DNA of 64,000 bases from Gammaproteobacteria bacterium. GTDB lineage: Bacteria; Pseudomonadota; Gammaproteobacteria; Pseudomonadales; Pseudohongiellaceae. Position numbers and translations under genes: made by a program. The DNA is taken from contig JAUXNX010000023.1 in NCBI GenBank assembly GCA_030682575.1, forward strand, positions 1-64,000, read 5' to 3'. Positions 21,804-29,735 of the stretch are shown here, in pieces; positions within the stretch are counted from its first letter, which is position 1, and every line of letters begins with the position of its first letter. The notes beneath the pieces are model-generated. The model saw nothing but the letters and a program-made list of their open reading frames with translations. It was not told where the DNA came from and made no database searches.

Positions 21804-22217
21804 ATGAGAAAACTAGCAGGCGCCAAAAAGAACGACGAAAGCAATGTAGACCTGACCCCCATGCTCGACGTGGTGTTCATCCTTCTGATCTTCTTCGTGG
21901 TAACAGCCACATTCCTGTCCGAAACTGCGATTGATGCCGCGAGTAACGAGAACAACGAAACTCCGCCCGAGCAGAATGACGACAAGAAGAACATTCTTTT
22001 CGAGCTTGGCGCCAATAACGACATCATTCTCAATGGCGAGCCACGTCCCATTCTTGAGAGCCAGATTCGTTCCAACATCGACCGTCTCAAGGCAGAAAAT
22101 CCTTCGGCTTCCGTTATCATCCAGCCGCACGTGCGCTCCAATGTCGCTACTCTGGTTTTGGTCATGGATTCTGCGAGACAAGCCGGTATTACCAGCATTT
22201 CGATTGTTGAGCCCTGA
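21804..22217 (+). CDS. ExbD/TolR-family biopolymer transport protein
   Basis: Inner-membrane protein of ExbD/TolR type, which with an ExbB/TolQ partner harvests the proton gradient for TonB- or Tol-type machines. It has 137 residues: N-terminal cytoplasmic tail, a single membrane span (about 22-42) preceded by VDLTPMLDVVFILL containing the conserved proton-path Asp, and a periplasmic domain. No ExbB, TonB or Tol gene is adjacent, so the partner must be elsewhere. It is followed by a strong terminator, so it is a single-gene unit. Confidence 0.85.
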   Translation: MRKLAGAKKNDESNVDLTPMLDVVFILLIFFVVTATFLSETAIDAASNENNETPPEQNDDKKNILFELGANNDIILNGEPRPILESQIRSNIDRLKAENPSASVIIQPHVRSNVATLVLVMDSARQAGITSISIVEP

Positions 22218-22250
22218 TATCTGAAACACTGTGGTTTTGAATTGCACAAG

Positions 22251-22275
22251 AACGCACCCCAGAGGTGCGTTTTTT
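22251..22275 (+). terminator. Rho-independent terminator after exbD
   Basis: AACGCACC (22251-22258) pairs with GGTGCGTT (22264-22271) around the loop CCAGA, followed by a T-run. Clean intrinsic terminator 34 bases after the exbD stop. Confidence 0.9.
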
Positions 22276-22318
22276 GTTTCCGGCATATGAACATCATTGA
22301 ATTGGAAGGAACTTCGGC

Positions 22319-24301
22319 ATGAACAGTCTCTGGGATGATCAGGAAGCAGCACGCTTTGCCACTGATGCAATGCTGGGACTGAGGGTGTACAGCTCGCAAC
22401 TGCTTGGTCGGGATACCGACCTGGTACTGCATGGTGGCGGTAATACCTCGGTGAAGGGAAGCCTTGTCAATGTCTTCGGTCAGTCCGAAGAAGTGCTGTT
22501 CGTGAAAGGGTCCGGCTGGGACCTGCAAACCATTGCTGCTGGTGGTTTTGCTCCCGTGCGGCTGGACTATCTCAAGCGCCTGGCCACCCTGCCAGCGCTC
22601 AGTGATACCGGCATGATGCGGGAGTTGCGCCTGGCCCTGCTTGATCCCAATGCGCCAACCCCTTCTGTTGAAGCGATCCTGCACGCCCTGATTCCTCTGC
22701 GCTATGTGGACCATACTCATGCCGATGCGGTGGTGGCCATCAGCAATACTCCGGATGGCGAAGCGGTGCTGCGCAAGCTCTACGGCGACGAAGTCCTGAT
22801 CCTGCCTTACGTCATGCCGGGGTTCATACTGGCGCAGCAGGTGCATCAGGCGACCCTGAATGCGGACTGGTCAAGGCTCAAGGGGATTGTGCTGCTGCAC
22901 CATGGCATCATCACCTTCGACGACGACTGCCGAGCCAGTTATGAAAGCATGATCGCATTGGTCAACAAGGCCGAGGGTTATCTGCGAAATAGGGGCGCGT
23001 GGACGCAGGCAGCGACCGCACGTCATGCACCGAAGAGCGTTGATTTCATCCATCTCGCGGCGCTGCGTCATCAGGCCAGCGACATGATGGGCTCGCCCGT
23101 GCTGGCGCGCTGGGATCGTTCTGCGGAGGCAGTGGGTTACTCCCTGCTGCCGGGAGTTGCGGACATCGCCACGCGTGGCCCGCTCACACCCGACCACAGC
23201 ATCCATACCAAGGCATTCGCGGCCATCTTCGACGACGATCCCCGCGACGGTCTTGCCCGGTTTCAGAGCGCCTACAACGATTACTTTTCGCAGCATGCGG
23301 CGCCACACCACACCTGCCTGGATCAGGTGCCACGGTTTGGCATCTGGCGCGAGAAGGGCATGCTCTACATCGCGCCAGACAGCAAACGCATCGGTGTGGT
23401 AGGCGACATCTCCGCTCATACCGTGAAGGCGATACAGTGGGCAGAGGCGCTGGGTGGCTGGGTAGCGTTGCCAAAACAGGATCTATTCGACATCGAATAC
23501 TGGGAACTGGAGCAGGCCAAGCTCAAGCGCGGTCAGACGCGCGGCGAATTCGAGGGACGGGTGGTTCTCGTCACCGGCGCAGGTTCAGGTATCGGCAAGG
23601 CCTGCGTGGAGGCTTTTGTGAGCAAGGGCGCTGCCGTGGTAGCTCTGGATATCAACACGACGATCACCGGCATGTGGTCTTCCAGACAGGTGCTTGGCCG
23701 GGTCTGTGACGTCACCGATACGCAGCAGATCGAAGCCGCAGTACAGGCGGCGGTGGAGACCTTCGGCGGTATCGATGTGCTGGTCAGCAATGCGGGCAAT
23801 TTTCCACCCAGCCGTCAGCTCAAGGACATGGACGCGCAGACTTGGGAACAATCCCTGTCTCTCAATCTCAGTTCCCATATGAACATGTTGCGTGCCTGCA
23901 TTCCGTTTCTGGAATTGGGCATTGATGCATCGGTTGTCTTCATTGGTTCCAAGAACGTGCCAGCACCAGGCCCCGGCGCAAGCGCCTATTCTGTCGCCAA
24001 GGCCGGACTTGCCCAGATGGCCCGCGTGGCCGCGCTGGAGCTCGGAAGCAAGGGTATTCGCGTCAACACGATTCATCCTAACGCCGTGTTCGACACCAGC
24101 CTATGGACCGATGAGGTGCTGGCCCAGCGTGCACTGAGTTACCAGCTCACGGTGGACGAGTACAAGAAGAACAATGTGCTGGGTCGTAATGTCGGCTCCA
24201 GCGATGTGGCTCGCCTGGCCGTGCAGATGGCCGGAGAAGGATTCGCTTGCACCACCGGCGCGCAGGTGCCGGTCGATGGCGGCAACGATCGGGTGATCTG
24301 A
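22319..24301 (+). CDS. Class II aldolase / short-chain dehydrogenase fusion
   Basis: A 660-residue bifunctional protein. The N-terminal class II aldolase part (about 20-400) has candidate zinc ligands H132/H134 (DHTHAD) and H194/H195 (LLHHG), and E118 as possible catalytic acid. The C-terminal classical SDR (about 412-660) has TGAGSGIG (419-426), NAG (491-493), S544, Y557 and K561. Similar fusions are usually labelled rhamnulose-phosphate aldolase/lactaldehyde dehydrogenase, but no rhamnose gene is nearby. Its stop overlaps the mtnA start by one base, which suggests it cleaves the MtnA product, a 1-phospho-ribulose, to DHAP and an aldehyde that the SDR then reduces or oxidises. Substrate is inference. 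Confidence 0.85.
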   Translation: MNSLWDDQEAARFATDAMLGLRVYSSQLLGRDTDLVLHGGGNTSVKGSLVNVFGQSEEVLFVKGSGWDLQTIAAGGFAPVRLDYLKRLATLPALSDTGMMRELRLALLDPNAPTPSVEAILHALIPLRYVDHTHADAVVAISNTPDGEAVLRKLYGDEVLILPYVMPGFILAQQVHQATLNADWSRLKGIVLLHHGIITFDDDCRASYESMIALVNKAEGYLRNRGAWTQAATARHAPKSVDFIHLAALRHQASDMMGSPVLARWDRSAEAVGYSLLPGVADIATRGPLTPDHSIHTKAFAAIFDDDPRDGLARFQSAYNDYFSQHAAPHHTCLDQVPRFGIWREKGMLYIAPDSKRIGVVGDISAHTVKAIQWAEALGGWVALPKQDLFDIEYWELEQAKLKRGQTRGEFEGRVVLVTGAGSGIGKACVEAFVSKGAAVVALDINTTITGMWSSRQVLGRVCDVTDTQQIEAAVQAAVETFGGIDVLVSNAGNFPPSRQLKDMDAQTWEQSLSLNLSSHMNMLRACIPFLELGIDASVVFIGSKNVPAPGPGASAYSVAKAGLAQMARVAALELGSKGIRVNTIHPNAVFDTSLWTDEVLAQRALSYQLTVDEYKKNNVLGRNVGSSDVARLAVQMAGEGFACTTGAQVPVDGGNDRVI

Positions 24302-25440
24302 TGAAGATCAACGGTCTCCCACAGCGCACGATCTGGTTCGATGAGGAGCAGCAAGCTGTCCGTATCATCGACCAGACCCTGCTGCCCCACCACTTCAATA
24401 TTCTCAGTCTCAATTCCCTGGACGCGGCCTGCCATGCCATCACCACCATGCAGGTGCGCGGTGCGCCGTTGATCGGTGTTACTGCTGCCTTTGGCGTCTA
24501 CCTTGCACTGCGTGACGGTGAAACTGACCTGTCTGCTGTATGTGAGCGTTTGCTGGCGACGCGCCCCACGGCGGTCAATCTGCGCTGGGCGCTTGAGTGC
24601 GTGCAGGCGGAACTGTCTCCTCTGTGGGGGCCAATCCAGGCGGGAGTATCAACCGTTCCCTCGATAGAACCTACTCAGGTTCGCATTGAGGCTGCCCTTG
24701 CCCTTGCCCTTTGGCTCGCTGACGAAGACGCGGCCGCCTGCAGCGCCATCGGCGATCACGGGCTGGAGCTTCTGCAACAGGCCTGGTTTACCAAATTGAC
24801 GGCGGATCCCACTGCGGTATCTCTGAACATCCTCACTCATTGCAATGCCGGCTGGCTCGCCACGGTGGATTGGGGCACGGCACTGGCTCCCATCTACAAG
24901 GCCCACTCCAAGGGCATTCCGATACACGTATGGGTGGACGAAACCCGGCCCCGTAATCAGGGCGCGTTCCTGACTGCCTGGGAACTGCAGCAGGAAGGCA
25001 TTCCGCATACGGTGATCGTGGATAACGCAGGGGGGCATCTGATGCAGCATGGCGAAGTGGATCTGTGCATCGTCGGCAGCGATAGAACCACGGCGACCGG
25101 TGACGTCTGCAACAAGATCGGCACCTACCTGAAGGCGCTGGCCGCGTTCGACAACGACATCCCGTTCTATGTCGCGCTGCCTGTGTCCACCATCGACTTC
25201 AGCCTGAGCGATGGTGTTAAGGAGATTCCCATCGAGCAGCGTCACGGCAGTGAGGTGTCGCACATTCAGGGGTTGAACGAACTGGGCGAACTGAGCCGGG
25301 TGCAGGTGATGACGAGTCACAGTGCGGTGAACAACTTCGGTTTCGATGTGACGCCAGCACGGCTGGTAACGGCATTGATTACGGAGAGGGGAGTGTTCGC
25401 ACCGAATCGCGAGAGCCTGCAGGTGCTCGCCCCCCTGTAG
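24301..25440 (+). CDS. mtnA: S-methyl-5-thioribose-1-phosphate isomerase
   Basis: MtnA isomerises 5-methylthioribose-1-phosphate to 5-methylthioribulose-1-phosphate; relatives also act on 5-deoxyribose-1-phosphate. It has 379 residues with RGAP (53-56), catalytic C181 (NILTHCNAGWLAT) and D261 (GSDRTTATGDVCNKIGTY region), all as in characterised MtnA. It is longer than most by an insert around 105-130. The ATG at 24301 shares its first base with the preceding stop. No mtnP, mtnK, mtnB, mtnC or mtnD gene lies in this window, so the product most likely goes to the upstream aldolase rather than the complete Met salvage pathway. Confidence 0.9.
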   Translation: MKINGLPQRTIWFDEEQQAVRIIDQTLLPHHFNILSLNSLDAACHAITTMQVRGAPLIGVTAAFGVYLALRDGETDLSAVCERLLATRPTAVNLRWALECVQAELSPLWGPIQAGVSTVPSIEPTQVRIEAALALALWLADEDAAACSAIGDHGLELLQQAWFTKLTADPTAVSLNILTHCNAGWLATVDWGTALAPIYKAHSKGIPIHVWVDETRPRNQGAFLTAWELQQEGIPHTVIVDNAGGHLMQHGEVDLCIVGSDRTTATGDVCNKIGTYLKALAAFDNDIPFYVALPVSTIDFSLSDGVKEIPIEQRHGSEVSHIQGLNELGELSRVQVMTSHSAVNNFGFDVTPARLVTALITERGVFAPNRESLQVLAPL

Positions 25441-25469
25441 GAGAAGAGGGGTCCATCTCATCTCCTACA
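25436..25469. terminator. Hairpin between mtnA and HIT gene, REP-like ends
   Basis: TGTAGGAGA (25436-25444) pairs perfectly with TCTCCTACA (25461-25469) across a 16-base loop. It starts inside the mtnA stop region and ends before the convergent HIT gene, so it could stop both transcripts. The ends resemble the CTGTRGGAG termini of REP elements. Confidence 0.5.
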
Positions 25470-25474
25470 ATCTG

Positions 25475-25822
25475 TCAACCCGGCGGCCACGTCAGGTGCC
25501 GCCCCGCCAGCAGATGCAGATGCAGGTGACCGACGGTCTGGCCGCCATCGGTGCCTGTATTGATCACGCAGCGAAAACCGTCTTCAGCAAAACCTTCCTG
25601 CTCGGCAATCCTGCGCGCAGTCACCATCAGTCTGCCCATCACGGTGGCATCCACTTCTTCGAGGTGAGAGACACTCTCGATGTGCTTTCTCGGAATCAGC
25701 AGAATGTGCTGCGGCGCGGCAGCTTTGATATCGCGGAAAGCATACAGGTCATCATCGCTGTAGACTGTGGTGGAAGGAATCTCGCCAGCGGCGATCTTGC
25801 AGAACAGACAATTGCTTGCCAT
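25475..25822 (-). CDS. HIT-family purine nucleoside phosphoramidase (HinT-like)
   Basis: Histidine-triad protein that hydrolyses AMP-lysine or AMP phosphoramidates in known members. It has 115 residues with CLFCKIAAGEIP at the N-terminus and the histidine triad GHLHLHLLAG near the C-terminus. The ATG at 25822 (MASNCLF) is the typical start; a longer frame upstream has no family similarity. Single gene, convergent with mtnA. Confidence 0.9.
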   Translation of the reverse strand: MASNCLFCKIAAGEIPSTTVYSDDDLYAFRDIKAAAPQHILLIPRKHIESVSHLEEVDATVMGRLMVTARRIAEQEGFAEDGFRCVINTGTDGGQTVGHLHLHLLAGRHLTWPPG

Positions 25823-25919
25823 TTTCAATTGTTCTCTTAGGATTGGGTGGCCGTCGAGTGTAACGGACAGCATCAGCACCAGACAAACTTGCAAACAAAA
25901 ATAACATCAGGAGCAGGAC

Positions 25920-26957
25920 ATGTCTCACCTCGCCATTTTTCGCACTCTCATTTCCATCGCGATACTGCTGAGTGCTGCCACACTGTACGCACAGAGCATC
26001 GACAGTTCCTACCATGCAGACTACGACTGGGTGAAGATGCCCGAGGGTCAGCGCATCGGTGTGCCCAGTGGTGTTTTTCCTGATCCGGACGGGCAGCATA
26101 TCTGGGTGCTGTCACGTTGTGGTGAGAATCATTGTGCACTCCATCCTGAGGTGGATCCGATCCTGAAGTTTGATCTTGAAGGCAACGTCGTAGACAGTTT
26201 CGGCGCGGGCCTGTTTTCCTGGCCTCATGGCTTTTTCCTCGATAACGAAGGCTTCCTGTGGGTCACCGAAGGCGCGCCGGTTGGAGATGAGCGTCTGGTG
26301 GAAGGCACCAGGCGCGGTCTCGGCCATCAGGTGTTCAAACTGAACCAGCAGGGCGAGGTTGTGATGACCCTCGGCGAGGCCGGCGTGGCGGGTGCCGATG
26401 AGCGTCACTTCAACGGTCCTGCAGATGTAGTCGTCGCTCCCAACGGCGACATCTGGATCGCTGACGGGCATCGCGGCGGCAACAATCGTGTCGCCAAATT
26501 TGCCGCTGATGGGACGTTCCTCATGCAGATTGGTGGTGGACCCGATTCCATCAGCGGTGACCCTGGCCGTTTCAACGATCCCCACGGCATTACCATTGAC
26601 AGGCAGGGTCGTGTCATCGTTGCCGATCGGGGCAACAACCGCACCCAGGTCTTCGATCAGGAAGGTAATCTGTTGAAGGTGTGGACCCAGTTCGGCAGGC
26701 CGAGCACCGTGTTTGTGGACCAGCACGACATTCTGTATGCGGGCGATGGCATGTCCGACGAGCGCTGGAACCCCGGCTGGGAGCGCGGCATCCGCATCGC
26801 GCCAGCCGCTACTGGTTGGATCACGGCATTCATTCCAGATCGCGAAGTAGCGGTGGGGACTGGTGTGGAATTCCTTGGCGTCGATCTGGAGGGCAACATA
26901 TACTCCGGCGAAGTCGGGCGAGAGCGGCTGGTCAAATATGTGCGGGTGCGACCCTGA
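25920..26957 (+). CDS. Exported NHL-repeat protein, peptidyl-hydroxyglycine lyase-like
   Basis: A 345-residue protein with a signal peptide of about 24 residues (ending LYAQ) and NHL beta-propeller repeats. Segments FNGPADVVV, FNDPHGITI and VADRGNNRTQVFD resemble the catalytic lyase domain of animal peptide-amidating enzyme (PAL), and bacterial homologues are often named that way. Whether it has lyase activity is unknown: the Tyr expected near the ADG turn appears to be His. It is followed on the same strand by glutaminyl cyclase and an aminopeptidase, all exported. Confidence 0.75.
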   Translation: MSHLAIFRTLISIAILLSAATLYAQSIDSSYHADYDWVKMPEGQRIGVPSGVFPDPDGQHIWVLSRCGENHCALHPEVDPILKFDLEGNVVDSFGAGLFSWPHGFFLDNEGFLWVTEGAPVGDERLVEGTRRGLGHQVFKLNQQGEVVMTLGEAGVAGADERHFNGPADVVVAPNGDIWIADGHRGGNNRVAKFAADGTFLMQIGGGPDSISGDPGRFNDPHGITIDRQGRVIVADRGNNRTQVFDQEGNLLKVWTQFGRPSTVFVDQHDILYAGDGMSDERWNPGWERGIRIAPAATGWITAFIPDREVAVGTGVEFLGVDLEGNIYSGEVGRERLVKYVRVRP

Positions 26958-27007
26958 TCATCAAGGTCGCGCAACTGAGTGTGATGAGAAGAAGGAACAT
27001 AGTCGTA

Positions 27008-27787
27008 ATGAATGTCTTCAGATCGATGCTGGTCACTGCCAATTTCTTGCTGATGACCTGCACGGCGCAGGCCGACGTACCCGTCTACGGTTACGAAGTC
27101 GTCAAGTCCTACCCCCACAGCACCAACGCTTTCACTCAGGGATTGCAGATTCACGAGGGCTATCTTTACGAAGGCACTGGTCGCCTCGGACGTTCCTCCC
27201 TGAGTCAGATTTCGCTGGAAGACGGAGCTGTGCTCAAGACCAAGCGCCTGCCCAGCCGCTATTTCGGCGAAGGCATCACCATAGTGGAGGACAAGATCTA
27301 TCAGTTGACGTGGCAAACCAACATCGCGTTCGTATACGATCTCGAAACTTTCGACACAATCACTTCGCACTACTATCCCACTGAAGGCTGGGGTCTGACC
27401 TGGGATGGGACGCATCTGATTCTCAGCGATGGCACTGATGAGTTGCAGTTCATCGATCCGGAAACCTTCGCTGTGCTGAATAAGATTCCCGTACGCTGGG
27501 AAGGCATTCCAGTTCGTAATCTGAACGAGCTTGAATACATCAACGGTGAGGTCTGGGCCAATGTCTGGCTGACCAACGAGATTGTCCGCATCGACCCGCA
27601 GAGCGGTGCGGTTACGGGAATCATCGACCTTACCGGCTTGGTGGAACAGACAACTACCGGTGGCCCCGAAGCCGTACTCAACGGTATCGCATGGGAGGCG
27701 ACGGATGACGCGGGCAATGGCAGGTTGTTTGTCACCGGAAAATTGTGGGGCAATATTTTCGAGATCATATTGGTGCAAAAGCAATAA
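27008..27787 (+). CDS. Glutaminyl-peptide cyclotransferase (plant/bacterial type)
   Basis: Converts N-terminal Gln of peptides or proteins to pyroglutamate, with release of ammonia. It has 259 residues with a signal peptide ending near AQA, so the enzyme is periplasmic or secreted. Family motifs are AFTQGL, LYEGTG, GWGLTWDG and the active-site region LNELEYINGEVWANVW. The ATG at 27008 follows a GAAGGA ribosome site; ATG 26984 is an alternative that adds eight basic residues. It is 50 bases after the NHL gene, probably the same transcript. Confidence 0.85.
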   Translation: MNVFRSMLVTANFLLMTCTAQADVPVYGYEVVKSYPHSTNAFTQGLQIHEGYLYEGTGRLGRSSLSQISLEDGAVLKTKRLPSRYFGEGITIVEDKIYQLTWQTNIAFVYDLETFDTITSHYYPTEGWGLTWDGTHLILSDGTDELQFIDPETFAVLNKIPVRWEGIPVRNLNELEYINGEVWANVWLTNEIVRIDPQSGAVTGIIDLTGLVEQTTTGGPEAVLNGIAWEATDDAGNGRLFVTGKLWGNIFEIILVQKQ

Positions 27788-27849
27788 GCCAGGCGGCAGA
27801 TCGAGAGAAGGCAACGCAGAACAGGTGTGCGAGAGGACAACGACAGCGA

Positions 27850-28932
27850 ATGCGCAGATTTCTCCTCTCAATTGTTTTCGCTTTCGCCGTGATTGCGCTA
27901 CTCAGCTCCTGCGAGACTGTCGGTTACTACGGTCAGGCCGCACAGGGGCAGATATCCCTTCTATTGGAGCGTCGACAAATAGATCGATTGCTCGCGCAGG
28001 AAGATCTGGATGTCAATACGCGGCGCAAACTGGAACTGATACTCAACGCCAGACGTTTCGCTGAAGACACGCTGCTTCTTCCTGCAGGCAACAGCTATCT
28101 CTCTTATGTCGAACTGCAGCGCCCATTCGTGATCTGGAATGTTTTCGCTGCAACAGAATTCTCCACAACTCCAGTGAGCTGGTGCTATCCGATCGCGGGT
28201 TGCGTGTCCTATCGCGGATTTTTCTCGGAAGCGCGTGCACAGCGCTTTGCAATGGATTTGCAGAGCGATGGATTGGAAGTTTACAGCGGGGGCGTAGATG
28301 CCTATTCCACGCTCGGATGGTTTGCCGATCCCGTGACCAGCAGTGTGCTGCGACGCGCCGATCATCGCCTGGTGGCGTTGCTGTTCCACGAACTCTCCCA
28401 CTCGCTCATCTATCTTCCCGGCGACACCACGTTCAACGAAAGTTTCGCTACGTTTGTCGAGCAGGAAGGGTTGAGGCGGTGGCTTCAGGAATTTCCGCAG
28501 GACGGAATAGCGGCACAGATTCTTGCTGAGGAATCCATGCAGAAGCAGTTTGTGGCACTGGTCAGTGGTTATCGTGATCGCTTCGCTGAGCTCTATGCTT
28601 CTGGAATGGCCGAGGACCTCATGCGCCATCAGAAGGAGTTTTTGCGACAGTCTCTGCGGGATGACTATGCCAGCCTGCGTGGGGTATGGAATTACACAGG
28701 TTATGATCGCTGGTTCGAGGGCCCGCTCAATAACGCCCAGCTATCGACAGTGGCGTCCTACAACGATCTGGTGCCTGGGTTCGCGGCACTGCTTGAAGAG
28801 GCAGGAGGTGATCTGGCGTTGTTCTATGCCCGGGTCAGAGAACTCACCTCGCTTCCGAAGACAGAGCGTGACGCGCTGTTGGCAACCGACGCTGGTACTA
28901 ACGCCCTGCAATCCGGTTTTCAAGAGAGCTGA
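27850..28932 (+). CDS. HExxH lipoprotein aminopeptidase (PF10023-like)
   Basis: Predicted zinc aminopeptidase anchored as a lipoprotein: signal sequence with lipobox LLSSC (Cys21). It has 360 residues with HELSH at 180-184 and a candidate third ligand Glu197 in NESFATFVE, a gluzincin arrangement. WCYPIAGCVSYRG is another conserved block of this group. The ATG at 27850 is chosen because it begins the signal peptide. The 3' end overlaps the opposite-strand TPR gene by 35 bases. Its place after the cyclase suggests a shared role in processing periplasmic peptides. Confidence 0.8.
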   Translation: MRRFLLSIVFAFAVIALLSSCETVGYYGQAAQGQISLLLERRQIDRLLAQEDLDVNTRRKLELILNARRFAEDTLLLPAGNSYLSYVELQRPFVIWNVFAATEFSTTPVSWCYPIAGCVSYRGFFSEARAQRFAMDLQSDGLEVYSGGVDAYSTLGWFADPVTSSVLRRADHRLVALLFHELSHSLIYLPGDTTFNESFATFVEQEGLRRWLQEFPQDGIAAQILAEESMQKQFVALVSGYRDRFAELYASGMAEDLMRHQKEFLRQSLRDDYASLRGVWNYTGYDRWFEGPLNNAQLSTVASYNDLVPGFAALLEEAGGDLALFYARVRELTSLPKTERDALLATDAGTNALQSGFQES

Positions 28933-29647
28933 CCAGGTCCTTGTAGAACTGTGAGCCGGTGTCCAGCTCGGCAGCGGCCCGGTACTGCGTGAGTGCATCC
29001 TCCAGACGATTCTCGTCCTCGTAAATCCTGCCAAGCGTTCTGTGGATGAAGGCGTCGTTCGGCCTTACGGTCAGTGCCTTCTCGTAGATGCGTATGGCAT
29101 CGTCCCCGCGCCCTGCATTGAAATAGGTGTTCCCCATCACGAACATCTGCGACGTATTGTCAGGATCGTATTCGATCGCCTGCAGATCTACATCGATGGC
29201 TTCTTCGAAGCGGCCAGCGTCACGCAAAAGCTGGCCAAGTGTATTCAAGGAAGCAATCAGTCCCGCAGTAGGGCCCTGCCTTTTCTGCAACGTAATGAAG
29301 CGCGCCAGCATCGGAATAGCATCGTCATAGCGTTTCTGAAAGTAATAGATATTGGCGAGATTGCGATAGGAGTCGGCAAAATTCGGATCGGCTGTCACGG
29401 CCAGCTGGTATTCGGTGATGGCCTCTTCGTAACGCTCCAGATTGCTGTAGGTGTTGCCCCGGCGATAATGAGTCTGCGCGAGTCCGGCATCGATGGTGTC
29501 ACCGGCGCGCTCGACATTGAGTCCGCCGTTGCGATTGATGGTATCGGAGGCGGCGGGCCCGCTCTGGGCTGTCGTATTGGTTGCGCCTGTAGCCAGTAAT
29601 AGCAGAACGCTGGCAATGCTCAGGGTTGTTTTTGATTTCATCAACAT
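28898..29647 (-). CDS. Exported TPR-repeat protein
   Basis: A 249-residue protein with a signal peptide (about 1-28) followed by four to five TPR units spanning about 55-245, including YRRGNTYSNLERYEEAITEY and the NDAFIHRTLGRIY unit. TPR proteins mediate protein-protein contacts; no enzymatic motif is present. It follows the SelD fusion by 88 bases on the same strand and overlaps the convergent aminopeptidase at its 3' end. Function unknown. Confidence 0.78.
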   Translation of the reverse strand: MLMKSKTTLSIASVLLLLATGATNTTAQSGPAASDTINRNGGLNVERAGDTIDAGLAQTHYRRGNTYSNLERYEEAITEYQLAVTADPNFADSYRNLANIYYFQKRYDDAIPMLARFITLQKRQGPTAGLIASLNTLGQLLRDAGRFEEAIDVDLQAIEYDPDNTSQMFVMGNTYFNAGRGDDAIRIYEKALTVRPNDAFIHRTLGRIYEDENRLEDALTQYRAAAELDTGSQFYKDLVSSLENRIAGR

Positions 29648-29735
29648 TCCTCTTTCATTTGTGCGTTGCGCTTGCTCGGTACGTTAAGGGTGTTGATTGT
29701 AGTGCCAGCACGTTGATCTGTCTCACTCATGCTGT

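Noticed and set aside
22251-22318. Riboswitch upstream of the aldolase-mtnA operon
   Set aside because: The only structure is an intrinsic terminator belonging to exbD; 43 bases remain before the start, too few for a SAM-type aptamer.
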